Below, piece after piece: positions 34,104 to 42,902 of a DNA stretch of 64,000 bases. This DNA is from Burkholderiales bacterium (GTDB lineage: Bacteria; Pseudomonadota; Gammaproteobacteria; Burkholderiales; Burkholderiaceae_F), in assembly GCA_020248865.1 (NCBI GenBank), contig JADCGS010000025.1, positions 62,001 to 126,000 of the forward strand, read 5' to 3'. The notes below the pieces were generated by a model that worked only from the letters and a program-made list of their open reading frames with translations, did not search any database and was not told the DNA's origin. The translations under genes were made by a program, and so were the position numbers. How positions within the stretch are numbered: position 1 is the stretch's first letter; each line of letters opens with the position of its first letter.

Positions 34104-35477
34104 TTGACCCGCGCCTCGGCCTCCGCCCCGCCCGCTGCGCCGCGCACCGACACGCGCGCGCTGTTGCGGCTGGCTGCGCCGATCATGGTGTCGCAACTGG
34201 CCGTGATGGGGCTGGCCGTCATCGACACCGTGATGGCGGGTCGCCTGTCGGCCGTCGACCTGGCTGGGGTGGCCATCGGCGCCAGCATCTACGGGATCGT
34301 CTACGTGACCGGCATGGGTGTGATCCAGGCGCTGACACCGATTGCCGGTCACCACTACGGCGCCGGCCGTCACCGCCAGGTGGGCATCGACCTCGGCCAG
34401 ATGCTGTGGCTGTGCGGGGTGCTGGTGCTGCTGGGCTGCCCGTTGCTGTGGTTCAACGGGCCCTGGCTGCGGGCCGCCGGGGCCAGCGCCGAGGTCCAGC
34501 AGATCGCGGCCCACTATCTGTCGGCGGTGGCCGTCGGCCTGCCGGCGGCGCTGTTCACGCGCGCTTACTTTGCGGTGAACTCGGCCGTGTCGCGGCCGCA
34601 GGTCACCATGGTGCTGCACCTGCTGGCGCTGGCGACCAAGGTGCCGCTGAACCTGCTGTTCATGCACGGCGCCGGCCCGCTGCCCGCGCTGGGCGGCGCC
34701 GGCTGCGGCGTCGCGACTGCCGTCATCTGCTGGATGCTGTGGGCGGCCAGTGCGGCGCTGTGGCGCCTCGATCCGCACTTTCGCCGCTTTCACAGCCCGG
34801 CTCGCCACGGTCCGCGCTGGAGCCGGCTGCGCGAACTGCTGCGCCTGGGCCTGCCCGGCTCCGGGTCGCTGCTGATCGAGGTGTCGAGTTTCACGCTCAT
34901 CGCGCTGGCCTTGGCGCGCCTGGGCGCAGAGACGGTGGGCGGCCACCAGATCGTCGCCAACCTCATCTCGGTGCTGTACATGGTGCCGCTGGCGCTCGGC
35001 GTGGCCACCGGCGTCCTCGTGGCGCAATGTCTGGGGGCGGGCGCGCCGCGGCAGGCGCGGCAGGTGGCACTGCGCGGCTTTCGCATCACCATGGGCCTGG
35101 CAGCGCTGCTGGCGCTCGCCTTGGTGCTGCTGCGACAGCCCCTGATCGGCGCCTACACCACCGACTCCGGTGTCGCGCAGGTTGCGCTCTCGATCGTCGG
35201 TCTGGCGGCCCTGTTTCACCTGTTCGACGCCGCGCAGGGCCTAGCCGGGTTCGTCCTGCGCGCCTACAAGGTGGCCTTCGTGCCGATGCTCATCCACGGC
35301 GCAACGCTGTGGATCGTCGGCCTCATGGGCGGCTACGCGTTAGCCTACCAGAGCGACCTGGGTGCGGGCCTGGGCGCCGCATCCTCGTTCTGGCTGGCCG
35401 CAACAATCGGCCTGCTGCTCACCGCAGCAGCCCTCGCCGCGCTGGCTGACCATGTGTCACGCCAGCGACTGCCGTAA
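34104..35477 (+). CDS. MATE family multidrug/sodium antiporter (NorM-like)
   Basis: 457 residues from TTG 34104; no ATG precedes the first membrane helix, and the TTG has no strong ribosome site, so the start is tentative. Twelve hydrophobic segments lie in two homologous halves. Typical MATE pieces are LLRLAAPIMVSQLAVMG (about 19-35), DTVMAGRLS, TPIAGHHYGAGRH, the second-half LRLGLPGSGSLLIEVSSF and ALGVATGVLVAQCLGAG. It exports cationic drugs or metabolites in exchange for sodium or protons across the inner membrane. It ends at a terminator shared with the convergent htpX. Confidence 0.9.
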   Translation: MTRASASAPPAAPRTDTRALLRLAAPIMVSQLAVMGLAVIDTVMAGRLSAVDLAGVAIGASIYGIVYVTGMGVIQALTPIAGHHYGAGRHRQVGIDLGQMLWLCGVLVLLGCPLLWFNGPWLRAAGASAEVQQIAAHYLSAVAVGLPAALFTRAYFAVNSAVSRPQVTMVLHLLALATKVPLNLLFMHGAGPLPALGGAGCGVATAVICWMLWAASAALWRLDPHFRRFHSPARHGPRWSRLRELLRLGLPGSGSLLIEVSSFTLIALALARLGAETVGGHQIVANLISVLYMVPLALGVATGVLVAQCLGAGAPRQARQVALRGFRITMGLAALLALALVLLRQPLIGAYTTDSGVAQVALSIVGLAALFHLFDAAQGLAGFVLRAYKVAFVPMLIHGATLWIVGLMGGYALAYQSDLGAGLGAASSFWLAATIGLLLTAAALAALADHVSRQRLP

Positions 35478-35508
35478 AAAAAGCCGGGCCCTCGGCCCGG
35501 CTCTCTCT
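35478..35508. terminator. Bidirectional intrinsic terminator (MATE gene / htpX)
   Basis: Stem AGCCGGGCC (35482-35490), loop CTC, stem GGCCCGGCT (35494-35502). A run of seven A precedes it (T-run for the minus-strand htpX) and CTCTCTTCTTC follows (weaker T-rich side for the plus strand). Confidence 0.9.
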
Positions 35509-35525
35509 TCTTCGCAAGCGGCCGC

Positions 35526-36413
35526 TCAGCGGGCGGCCTGCAGCGCGGCGATCCGCTGCTCGATCGGCGGGTGGCTGGACAGCAGCGCGAGGAAGCCGCT
35601 CGGCTGGCCCGAGATGCCCATCGACTTGACCTGCGCCGGCAATTCGCCGGGCGCCATGCCCCCCAGGCGCGCCAGCGCGTTGATCATCGGACGGTTGCCG
35701 CCCATCAGCGCAGCCGCGCCGGCGTCGGCCCGGAACTCGCGCTGGCGCGAGAACCAGGCCACGATGATGGCGGCCAGCACACCGAGCAGAATGTCCATCA
35801 CGATCACGGTGGCCCAGTAGCCGATGCCCGGCGCGTCGTCCTGATTGCGCAGGATGATACGGTCCACCACGTAGCCGACGATGCGCGACAGGAACACCAC
35901 GAACGTATTCATCACGCCCTGGATCAGCGTCATGGTGACCATGTCGCCGTTGGCGATGTGCGCGACCTCGTGCCCAAGCACGGCCTCGACTTCCTCGCGG
36001 CTCATCGACTGCAGCAGGCCGGTGGACACCGCCACGAGCGCGCTGTTCTTGAACGCGCCGGTGGCGAAGGCGTTGGGCTCGCCCTCGTAGAGGGCCACCT
36101 CGGGCATGCCGATGCCGGCCTTGTCGGCGTGGCGACGCACGGTGTCGACCAGCCACTGCTCCATCGCGTTGGACGGGCTCCTGATGACCTGGGCGCCGGT
36201 CGACCACTTGGCCATCGGCTTGCTGATCAGGAGCGAAATGAACGCGCCGGTGAAGCCGACAATGGTGGCAAAGATGAGCAGGGCGCCGAGGTTCAACTCG
36301 CGGCCGCCCATGTTGAAGTTGATGCCGAAGACCGCGCTCACGATCGACAACGTGATGCCGAGTACGACGATGATCGCAAGGTTCGTCAGAACGAACAGCG
36401 CGATACGTTTCAT
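35526..36413 (-). CDS. htpX: Membrane zinc metalloprotease HtpX
   Basis: 295 residues from ATG 36411-36413. Membrane segments lie at about 5-27 and 40-63, then the soluble protease with the zinc site HEVAH (148-152) in the M48 family context [18 protein letters not shown], two further hydrophobic segments (about 160-180, 195-217) and the third zinc ligand region [10 protein letters not shown]. HtpX degrades damaged inner-membrane proteins together with FtsH. A heat-shock-like promoter is visible upstream, consistent with known stress control of the gene. Downstream is a strong terminator shared with the MATE gene. Confidence 0.96.
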   Translation of the reverse strand: MKRIALFVLTNLAIIVVLGITLSIVSAVFGINFNMGGRELNLGALLIFATIVGFTGAFISLLISKPMAKWSTGAQVIRSPSNAMEQWLVDTVRRHADKAGIGMPEVALYEGEPNAFATGAFKNSALVAVSTGLLQSMSREEVEAVLGHEVAHIANGDMVTMTLIQGVMNTFVVFLSRIVGYVVDRIILRNQDDAPGIGYWATVIVMDILLGVLAAIIVAWFSRQREFRADAGAAALMGGNRPMINALARLGGMAPGELPAQVKSMGISGQPSGFLALLSSHPPIEQRIAALQAAR

Positions 36414-36503
36414 GGTTTCTCCAGAATGAAGTCAGTCAGACGACAACAAAGCCGAGTCTAGCCAAGCCATCCTCGGGCACCAATCCGTTCTTGCGATAGG
36501 TCT

Positions 36504-36534
36504 ACATGGGGTCTGTGCGGCTTGCATCTTCATC
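36504..36534 (-). promoter_or_regulatory. Candidate sigma-32 (heat shock) promoter for htpX
   Basis: On the minus strand GATGAAG (36528-36534, compare CTTGAAA) is followed after 16 bases by CCCCATGT (36504-36511), a full match to the sigma-32 -10 consensus CCCCATNT. It would start transcripts about 80 nt upstream of htpX. Confidence 0.45.
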
Positions 36535-36734
36535 GGGTTGCCCGGTTCCGCGGGCAACGGGCGCTTCGACCGCCCCACCCGCACTGCGTTCCATCTGGGG
36601 ACGAGGTTGGCGTCTGCAAGGGTGCGGCTGCGCGCCGCCGGCACGGAGCCGTCATGCAGCCCCACTAGAATCTAGGGTTTCCACCAAGCGCGCTGCGCCG
36701 GGTTCACCGCAGGCCGTGCGCCCTCCACCGCCTC

Positions 36735-37370
36735 ATGTCGACCGACAAGTACGACAGCGCCAACGCGCGCCCGATCCCGATCCTGCCGCGCCTGATCTTT
36801 GCGACCCGCTGGCTGCAACTGCCGCTGTACGCCGGGCTGATCGTCGCGCAGGCGGTCTACGTCTGGCACTTCTGGGTCGAGCTCACGCATCTGATCGAGG
36901 CGGCCTTCGGCAGCGAGACCGCGCTCGAGCAACTGATCACCAGCATCGGCTACAAGTCCGACATCGCTGTGATCCGGCTGAACGAGACCATCATCATGCT
37001 GGTGGTGCTGGCACTGATCGACGTGGTGATGATCAGCAACCTGCTGATCATGGTGATCGTCGGCGGCTACGAGACCTTCGTCTCGCGCATGTACCTGGAG
37101 GGCCACCCGGACCAGCCCGAGTGGCTGTCGCACGTCAACGCCAGCGTCCTGAAGGTCAAGCTGGCCACGGCCATCATCGGCATCAGCTCGATCCACCTGC
37201 TGAAGACCTTCATCAACGCGCAGGCCTACTCGGAGAAGGTGCTGATTGCGCAGACCGCGATCCACATCACCTTCCTGGTGTCGGCGCTGGCGATCGCGGC
37301 CACCGACCGCCTCATGTTTCCCACCGACCGGGCGGCCAAGCAGATCGACGGCCGCAACCGCAACGATTGA
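36735..37370 (+). CDS. UPF0114/YqhA family membrane protein
   Basis: 211 residues from ATG 36735. Three or four hydrophobic segments are visible (about 30-48, 85-115, 145-165, 173-192) with the conserved NETIIMLVVLALIDVVMISN and VMIVGGYETFVSR-like region. The family is widespread in Proteobacteria and has no established function. It ends 28 bp before fumarase, so a common transcript is likely. The 320-bp region before it (36414-36734) holds the htpX promoter candidate and nothing else recognisable. Confidence 0.9.
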   Translation: MSTDKYDSANARPIPILPRLIFATRWLQLPLYAGLIVAQAVYVWHFWVELTHLIEAAFGSETALEQLITSIGYKSDIAVIRLNETIIMLVVLALIDVVMISNLLIMVIVGGYETFVSRMYLEGHPDQPEWLSHVNASVLKVKLATAIIGISSIHLLKTFINAQAYSEKVLIAQTAIHITFLVSALAIAATDRLMFPTDRAAKQIDGRNRND

Positions 37371-37398
37371 ACCCAACGCCCATCTGCGAGGACCCAGG

Positions 37399-38925
37399 AT
37401 GCCCACCGTGATCGAGCGCGAACACCTCGTCGACAGCATTGCCGCCGCCCTGCAGTACATCAGCTACTACCACCCGGCCGACTACATTGCCCACCTGGCG
37501 CGCGCTTACGAGAGCGAGCAGAGTGCCGCCGCCCGCGACGCGATTGCCCAGATCCTGACCAACTCGAAAATGTGCGCCGAGGGGCGCCGCCCGATCTGCC
37601 AGGACACCGGCATCGTCAACGTGTTCCTGAAAATCGGCATGGACGTGAGCTGGGAGGGGTTCACCGGCTCGCTCGCGGATGCGGTCAACGAGGGCGTGCG
37701 GCGCGGCTACCTCAACCCCGACAACGTGCTGCGCGCCTCGGTGGTGAGCCCGCCGGAGTTCGGCCGCAAGAACACGAAGGACAACACGCCCGCGGTGATC
37801 CACACCGAGATCGTGCCGGGCAGCACGGTCGAGGTGACCGTGGCCGCCAAGGGCGGCGGCTCGGAGAACAAGAGCAAGTTCGTGATGCTCAACCCGAGCG
37901 ACAGCATCGTCGACTGGGTGCTGAAGACCGTGCCGACGATGGGTGCGGGCTGGTGCCCGCCGGGCATGCTGGGCATCGGCATCGGCGGCACCGCCGAGAA
38001 GGCGATGCTGATGGCCAAGGAAGCGCTGATGGACGACATCGACATGTTCGACCTGCTCAAGCGCGGGCCGCAGACCGATGAAGAGAAGCTGCGCGTCGAG
38101 CTGTACGAGAAGGTCAACGCGCTGGGCATCGGCGCGCAGGGCTTGGGCGGCCTGACCACCGTGCTCGACGTCAAGATCCGGATGTACCCGACGCACGCGG
38201 CGAGCAAGCCGGTGGCGATGATCCCCAACTGCGCGGCCACGCGGCACGCGCACTTCGCGCTCGACGGCAGCGGTCCGGCCTACCTCGATCCGCCGTCGCT
38301 CGACCTGTGGCCCGACGTGCACTGGCAGCCCGACTACAACAAGAGCAGGCGCGTCAACCTCGACACGCTGACCCGCGGGGAAGTAGCCTCCTGGAAGCCG
38401 GGCGACACGCTGCTGCTGTCCGGCAAGATGCTGACCGGCCGTGATGCCGCGCACAAGCGCATCCAGGACATGCTGGCCCGCGGCCAGACGCTGCCGGTGG
38501 ACTTCACTAACCGCGTCATCTACTACGTGGGCCCGGTTGATCCGGTGCGCGATGAAGTGGTCGGCCCCGCCGGCCCGACCACCGCCACGCGGATGGACAA
38601 GTTCACCGAGATGATGCTGGCGCAGACCGGACTGATCGCGATGATCGGCAAGGCCGAACGCGGCCCGGTGGCGATCGAGGCAATCCGCAAGCACAAGAGT
38701 GCCTACCTGATGGCGGTGGGCGGCGCTGCCTATCTCGTGGCCAAGGCGATCAAGGGCGCGAAGACCGTGGGCTTTGCCGACCTCGGCATGGAAGCGATCT
38801 ACGAGTTCGACGTCAAGGACATGCCGGTGACGGTTGCCGTCGATGCCAGCGGCACCAGCGTGCACCAGACCGGGCCGAAGGAGTGGCAGGCGAAGATCGG
38901 CAAGATCCCGGTCGCCGCGGGTTGA
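37399..38925 (+). CDS. fumA: Fumarate hydratase class I (iron-sulphur)
   Basis: 508 residues from ATG 37399, with AGGA just before it. It is a full-length fused class I enzyme: the alpha part holds cluster cysteines in RRPICQDTG (about 68-76), GAGWCPPGMLG and IPNCAATRHAHF. The beta part (from about 330) has GDTLLLSGKMLTGRDAAHKR, GPTTATRMDKF, GLIAMIGKAERG and DASGTSVHQTGP. It interconverts fumarate and malate in the citric acid cycle and is oxygen-sensitive. It follows a UPF0114 gene and precedes a P-loop protein by 8 bp. Confidence 0.95.
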   Translation: MPTVIEREHLVDSIAAALQYISYYHPADYIAHLARAYESEQSAAARDAIAQILTNSKMCAEGRRPICQDTGIVNVFLKIGMDVSWEGFTGSLADAVNEGVRRGYLNPDNVLRASVVSPPEFGRKNTKDNTPAVIHTEIVPGSTVEVTVAAKGGGSENKSKFVMLNPSDSIVDWVLKTVPTMGAGWCPPGMLGIGIGGTAEKAMLMAKEALMDDIDMFDLLKRGPQTDEEKLRVELYEKVNALGIGAQGLGGLTTVLDVKIRMYPTHAASKPVAMIPNCAATRHAHFALDGSGPAYLDPPSLDLWPDVHWQPDYNKSRRVNLDTLTRGEVASWKPGDTLLLSGKMLTGRDAAHKRIQDMLARGQTLPVDFTNRVIYYVGPVDPVRDEVVGPAGPTTATRMDKFTEMMLAQTGLIAMIGKAERGPVAIEAIRKHKSAYLMAVGGAAYLVAKAIKGAKTVGFADLGMEAIYEFDVKDMPVTVAVDASGTSVHQTGPKEWQAKIGKIPVAAG

Positions 38926-38933
38926 TCGCTCGC

Positions 38934-39482
38934 ATGCAGCGGCTTGTGCTGGTCGGCGCCAGCGGCAGCGGCAAGACCACACTCGGCCGCTGGGTCGCGC
39001 GCCACCTCGGCCTGCCGTTCACGGACCTGGACGACGTCTTCTGGCGGTCGGGCTGGCAGAGGGCACCGCTCGATGTCTTCCGCGCCGACGTCGACCGCCT
39101 CACCTCAACCTCGCACTGGGTGGTGGCCGGCAATTACAGCAGCGTGCAGGATCTCGTCTGGCCACGCGCCGACACGCTCGTCTGGCTCGACCTGCCGCTG
39201 CCGCTGACGCTCTGGCGCACCACGGTACGCGTGCTGCGGCAAGCCCGTACGGCAGAGTCCATTTGCAACGGCAATCGACAGACTGTCTCGGCGCTGGTCT
39301 TTGGCAAGGATCCCCTGCTCTGGTACGCGCTGAAGACCGTACCGCAGCGACGTCGCCGATGGCCGCAGGTGTTGGGTGCAGCCGAGCTCGCGCATCTGCG
39401 GGTGGCACGACTCGCAACGCCGACGGCCGTGGCCCGCTGGCAGGATCAGGTGTTGCTTGCCCGCTCGAGCGGGCGGGCCTGA
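38934..39482 (+). CDS. P-loop adenylate-kinase-like (FlaR/topology-modulation type) protein
   Basis: 182 residues from ATG 38934; a TTG at 38922 overlapping the fumarase stop is an alternative. It begins at once with RLVLVGASGSGKTTLGRWVA (3-22), a Walker A typical of small NMP-kinase-like proteins, followed by PFTDLDDVFWRSGW, WVVAGNYS and DTLVWLDLPLPLTLWR. These match the 'adenylate kinase / DNA topology modulation protein FlaR' group of unclear function. Codon use between 39250 and 39330 is less GC-rich than its neighbours. It is convergent with cysM. Confidence 0.8.
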   Translation: MQRLVLVGASGSGKTTLGRWVARHLGLPFTDLDDVFWRSGWQRAPLDVFRADVDRLTSTSHWVVAGNYSSVQDLVWPRADTLVWLDLPLPLTLWRTTVRVLRQARTAESICNGNRQTVSALVFGKDPLLWYALKTVPQRRRRWPQVLGAAELAHLRVARLATPTAVARWQDQVLLARSSGRA

Positions 39483-39497
39483 CCGGCAAACCGGACG

Positions 39498-40415
39498 CTA
39501 GGCCGGAAACACGCCCGTCGACAGATAGCGGTCGCCGCGGTCGCAGACGATGAAAACGATCGTCGCGTTCTCCACCTCGGCGGCAATGCGCTGCGCGATC
39601 ACGCAGGCGCCGGCGGCCGAGATACCGCAGAAGATGCCCTCCTCTGCAGCCAGGCGGCGCGCCGCGTCCTCGCTCTCGGCCTGCGTCACGTACTCCAGTC
39701 GATCGACGACCGCAGCGTCGTATATCTTCGGCAGATAGGCCTCGGGCCACTTGCGGATGCCCGGGATCCTCGAGCCCTCGGCCGGCTGCGCGCCGACGAT
39801 CTGCACCTTGCGCCCCTGCTCGCGCAGGTAGCGCCCTACGCCCATGATGGTGCCGGTGGTGCCCATCGCGCTGACGAAGTGCGTGACACGTCCCGCGGTG
39901 TCGCGCCAGATCTCCGGCCCCGTGGTCTCGTAGTGCGCGCGCGGGTTATCCGGGTTGGCAAACTGGTCGAGCACCCTGCCCTCTCCGGCTGCCTGCATCT
40001 GCATGGCCAGGTCGCGCGCGTACTCCATACCGACCGCCTTGCCGTCGCCCCTGGCGGGCGTGAGGATGAGTTCGGCGCCGTACGCCTTCATGCTGGCGCG
40101 GCGCTCCGCCGACAGGTCATCCGGCATGATCAGTGTCATCCGGTAGCCCTTCATCGCGGCAATCATGGCCAGCGCGATGCCGGTGTTGCCGCTGGTGGCC
40201 TCGATCAGCCGGTCGCCGGGCCGGATCTCGCCGCGCTCCTCGGCGCGCTGGATCATCGAAAACGCGGGCCGGTCCTTGACCGAGCCGCCCGGATTGCTGC
40301 CTTCGAGCTTGCCGAGAATCACGTTGCCGCGCCGCGCGTCCTCGGCCGCGCCGATGCGCTGCAGGCGCACCAGCGGGGTGTTGCCGATGGTCCGATCGAT
40401 GCTCGGGTAGCTCAC
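39498..40415 (-). CDS. cysM: Cysteine synthase B
   Basis: 305 residues from GTG 40413-40415, which overlaps the stop of the ComEA-like gene as GTGA. It is a fold-type II PLP enzyme with Lys47 in GGSVKDRP and the phosphate loop TSGNTG (74-79). It makes cysteine from O-acetylserine and sulphide or thiosulphate. CysM rather than CysK is supported by the YLREQGRKVQIVGAQP and GIRKWPEAYLPKIYD segments (about 195-235). Coupling with the DNA-binding ComEA-like gene is seen in other Betaproteobacteria and has no clear functional logic. Confidence 0.93.
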   Translation of the reverse strand: MSYPSIDRTIGNTPLVRLQRIGAAEDARRGNVILGKLEGSNPGGSVKDRPAFSMIQRAEERGEIRPGDRLIEATSGNTGIALAMIAAMKGYRMTLIMPDDLSAERRASMKAYGAELILTPARGDGKAVGMEYARDLAMQMQAAGEGRVLDQFANPDNPRAHYETTGPEIWRDTAGRVTHFVSAMGTTGTIMGVGRYLREQGRKVQIVGAQPAEGSRIPGIRKWPEAYLPKIYDAAVVDRLEYVTQAESEDAARRLAAEEGIFCGISAAGACVIAQRIAAEVENATIVFIVCDRGDRYLSTGVFPA

Positions 40416-40708
40416 GGTTGGTCCTTCCTGGGCGGTGCTGCCGCCTTGAATGTGCCCGGTACCCCGTTGACCGTCACGCCCTGCGCCTGCAACTGCTCGA
40501 TCCGCTTGCCGCTCAGGCCCTTGACGCGCTGCGACAGGTCGATCCAGTCGCGAAACGGCGCCTTGGCGCGCTCGCGCAGGATGACCTCCGCGGTGGTGAC
40601 GCCGATGCCGTTGAGTTGCTCGATCTGCGCCCGGTTGGCGTCGTTCAACTCGAGCGCCAGCGCCGGCGCGGGCGCGAGGAAGAGCAGCAGAGCCAGCGTG
40701 CGGATCAT
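40412..40708 (-). CDS. ComEA-like helix-hairpin-helix protein, exported
   Basis: 98 residues from ATG 40706-40708, with GGGAGG (40715-40720) at good distance; a GTG two codons upstream sits too close to it. The first 18 residues are a signal peptide (IRTLALLLFLAPAPALA), then a compact helix-hairpin-helix pair: LNDANRAQIEQLNGIGVTTAEVI and the second at LSQRVKGLSGKRIEQLQ. It binds DNA in the periplasm, as in competence ComEA. Whether it serves DNA uptake here is not shown, as no other com gene is in the window. The 130 bp before lapB hold no signal. Confidence 0.85.
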   Translation of the reverse strand: MIRTLALLLFLAPAPALALELNDANRAQIEQLNGIGVTTAEVILRERAKAPFRDWIDLSQRVKGLSGKRIEQLQAQGVTVNGVPGTFKAAAPPRKDQP

Positions 40709-40838
40709 GTCCACCTCCCGTATGGAGCAACCAACCTCAAGGTGCGCGGGGACGCGAGTCCAGAGGCGGCGACGGCCACGCCGGCCGCCGCGAGTTCGAG
40801 CCTTGGGCGCAGGAGCGTTCGGGCTGGCCCGACCGGGG

Positions 40839-42020
40839 TCAGCCGGTCGAATCCAGCTCCTCGATCCGCCGCGGCGCGTAGCTGTCCCAGCTCGTGCATC
40901 CGGGGCAACACCAGTGAAACTCCCGTGCGCGGAAGCCGCACTTGTTGCAGCGGTAGCGCGCCAGCTTGCGGGTCTGGCCGTGGATCAGCGTGCGCAGCAG
41001 GTCCAGTTCCGGATCGCCCGCACGCCCCTTGGCCGCCGCGCTGCGCAGCGCCAGCAGCTTCTCGAAGCCGAGCAGCGAGGGGTTGCGCTTGATCTCGTCG
41101 CGCAACAAGGCCTCGGCCGGTCCGGGCCCTTCCCACTCGCTGACTCGCTGGTAGGCGGTCTCCAGCAGATCGATCGATGGCGCATCGAGCAGGGCACGGC
41201 GCAGCAAGTTGAGCGCCTCGTCGCGTCGGCCGGCCGAATCCATGGCCGACGTCAGCCGCGCGCCGACCAGCGCGAGATACTCGGGCGCCAGGCTCTGAAG
41301 CCGCAGCCAGTGCTTGACCGCGTCGTCGTGCGCGCCGCGGCGCAGTGCCAGGTCGCCGGCCAGCACCGTGGCCCGCACCGACTTGCGGTCGGCCACCTGC
41401 GCCTCATCGAGGCAGCCCTGCGCGGCAGCGATGTCGCCGGTCGCCGCGGCCTTGTCCGCCAGCTCGCAGTAAAAGTGCGCGATTGCCACGTGATGGCTCT
41501 CGCCCGCCTCGCGCTCGAGACGGCGCGCGCAATCAATGGCCTTCAGCCAGTCGCGCTCCATCTGGTAGATGCGCAGCAGCGCCCGCAAGGCGCCGAGGCG
41601 GTGCTGGCTGTCGTCGAGCAGGCGGATGAAGGTGTCCTCGGCGCGGTCGAGCAGGCCGCCCTTCAGGTAATCCTGGCCCAGTTCGGCCAGGGCATTGGAG
41701 CGCTCGCGCGCGGGCAGGTCGGCACGGTTCAGCAGGTGGGTGTGAATCCGCACCGCGCGATCGATCTCGCCACGACGGCGGAACAGGTTGCCCAGCGCAT
41801 AGTGCAATTCAATGGTCTCGGGATCGAGCTTCACGACCTCGATGAAGGCGTCGATCGCCTTGTCCGGCTGCTCGTTGAGCAGCAGGTTGAGGCCGCGGAA
41901 CACCGAACGCGGCGCGTGGGCCTGGTCGGCCATGCGCACGCGCGACTCGAAGCCGCGCCCGAACCAGCCGGCGGCAAACAGCAGCAGCAGGAAGATCAGG
42001 TACCAGGCTTCGAAGTCCAT
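40839..42020 (-). CDS. lapB: LPS assembly regulator LapB (YciM), TPR protein
   Basis: 393 residues from ATG 42018-42020 (DFEAWYLIFLLLLFAAGWF). One N-terminal membrane anchor (5-20) is followed by tetratricopeptide repeats from about 45 to 330 (for example FIEVVKLDPETIELHYALGN). A C-terminal rubredoxin-like zinc domain has CNKCGFRAREFHW and CPGCTSWD (about 354-380). LapB directs FtsH to degrade LpxC and so balances LPS synthesis at the inner membrane. It is 22 bp after lapA, the normal lapAB operon. Confidence 0.95.
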   Translation of the reverse strand: MDFEAWYLIFLLLLFAAGWFGRGFESRVRMADQAHAPRSVFRGLNLLLNEQPDKAIDAFIEVVKLDPETIELHYALGNLFRRRGEIDRAVRIHTHLLNRADLPARERSNALAELGQDYLKGGLLDRAEDTFIRLLDDSQHRLGALRALLRIYQMERDWLKAIDCARRLEREAGESHHVAIAHFYCELADKAAATGDIAAAQGCLDEAQVADRKSVRATVLAGDLALRRGAHDDAVKHWLRLQSLAPEYLALVGARLTSAMDSAGRRDEALNLLRRALLDAPSIDLLETAYQRVSEWEGPGPAEALLRDEIKRNPSLLGFEKLLALRSAAAKGRAGDPELDLLRTLIHGQTRKLARYRCNKCGFRAREFHWCCPGCTSWDSYAPRRIEELDSTG

Positions 42021-42042
42021 CGTGCGCTTCGGCAAGCTTCCA

Positions 42043-42405
42043 TCAAAGGCGGGGGAACCGCGTGTCCGCGTCCAACTGGCCGGCCGCGCCTGCATTGCGG
42101 GCCGCACTGGCGAGTTCGTCGCCATAGGCTTGCTGCGCCGCGTCAACAGCCGCACGGGCCGGCTGTGCCGCGGTCGCCTGCAGCCCCGCGACTTGACGCC
42201 GCAGACGGAACAGCCGCGGGGCAAGCGCTGCGGCCGCCGCCAGCACGCCCAGAACGAAGCAGCCTAGGATGATGACGACCAGCGGCACCGCTGGGTAAGC
42301 CAGCGTCTCGGTCAGGCGCAGCGGTACCGGCGTCGTGTTCTTGAGCGCAAACCAGAGCACGAAGCCGAAGAAAGCGAGCCGGAACAGCCAGCCTAGGAGT
42401 CCCAT
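42043..42405 (-). CDS. lapA: LapA domain (DUF1049) inner-membrane protein
   Basis: 120 residues from ATG 42403-42405. Two membrane helices (about 3-20 and 38-62) are connected by the conserved NTTPVPLRL (23-31), followed by a cytoplasmic Ala/Gln-rich coil (about 65-110). LapA acts with LapB in LPS assembly. It begins 43 bp after the intrinsic terminator of the rpsA-ihfB transcript, so lapAB probably has its own promoter in that short gap or relies on read-through. Confidence 0.92.
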   Translation of the reverse strand: MGLLGWLFRLAFFGFVLWFALKNTTPVPLRLTETLAYPAVPLVVIILGCFVLGVLAAAAALAPRLFRLRRQVAGLQATAAQPARAAVDAAQQAYGDELASAARNAGAAGQLDADTRFPRL

Positions 42406-42447
42406 GGGGCAATTGTATGGGCGCCGTCCGCAGCGGCAGGCGCACCA

Positions 42448-42476
42448 AGAAAAAGGCCCCGCGCGGGGGCGGGGCT
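42448..42476 (-). terminator. Intrinsic terminator after ihfB
   Basis: On the minus strand GCCCCGC and GCGGGGC form a stem around a C-rich centre, followed by CTTTTTC. It separates rpsA-ihfB from lapA-lapB. Confidence 0.85.
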
Positions 42477-42530
42477 CACGGCGTATCGGCGCGACGAACC
42501 TTGCGGGTCGGGCCGTCGGGGCTGCCGGCG

Positions 42531-42848
42531 TCAGCCATCACCCGGGTCGGTCGGCGGCGGTATCGGCGCTTGGCCGTCCACCCGCTCGCGCAGCTCCTTG
42601 CCGGCCTTAAAGTGCGGAACGTGTTTTGCCGGCACCGGAACGCGCTCGCCGGACTTGGGATTGCGTCCCACGCGCGGCGGCCGGTAGTTGAGAGCAAAGC
42701 TGCCGAAACCGCGGATTTCGATACGGTTCCCACTGGCCAGCGCGGCCCCCATGGCGTCGAGGATTGCCTTGACCGCCTCGTCGGCATCGCGCGCGACCAG
42801 GCGCTGATTGCGCTCGGCCAGCCGCACGATGAGCTCCGACTTGGTCAT
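42531..42848 (-). CDS. ihfB: Integration host factor subunit beta
   Basis: 105 residues from ATG 42846-42848, where [13 protein letters not shown] gives the standard N-terminus; an ATG three codons upstream (42857) is an alternative. The DNA-bending beta-arm is complete ([21 protein letters not shown], with the Pro that inserts into DNA, about 44-64), followed by [24 protein letters not shown]. It pairs with IhfA to bend DNA at promoters, origins and recombination sites. It lies 54 bp after rpsA, the usual rpsA-ihfB pair. The C-terminal tail is Pro-rich ([10 protein letters not shown]). Confidence 0.95.
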   Translation of the reverse strand: MTKSELIVRLAERNQRLVARDADEAVKAILDAMGAALASGNRIEIRGFGSFALNYRPPRVGRNPKSGERVPVPAKHVPHFKAGKELRERVDGQAPIPPPTDPGDG

Positions 42849-42902
42849 GGTCTTCATGGCGCCCGCCGCGCGCGAGAAGACCCGCGCGCGTTCCGTCAAT
42901 GC

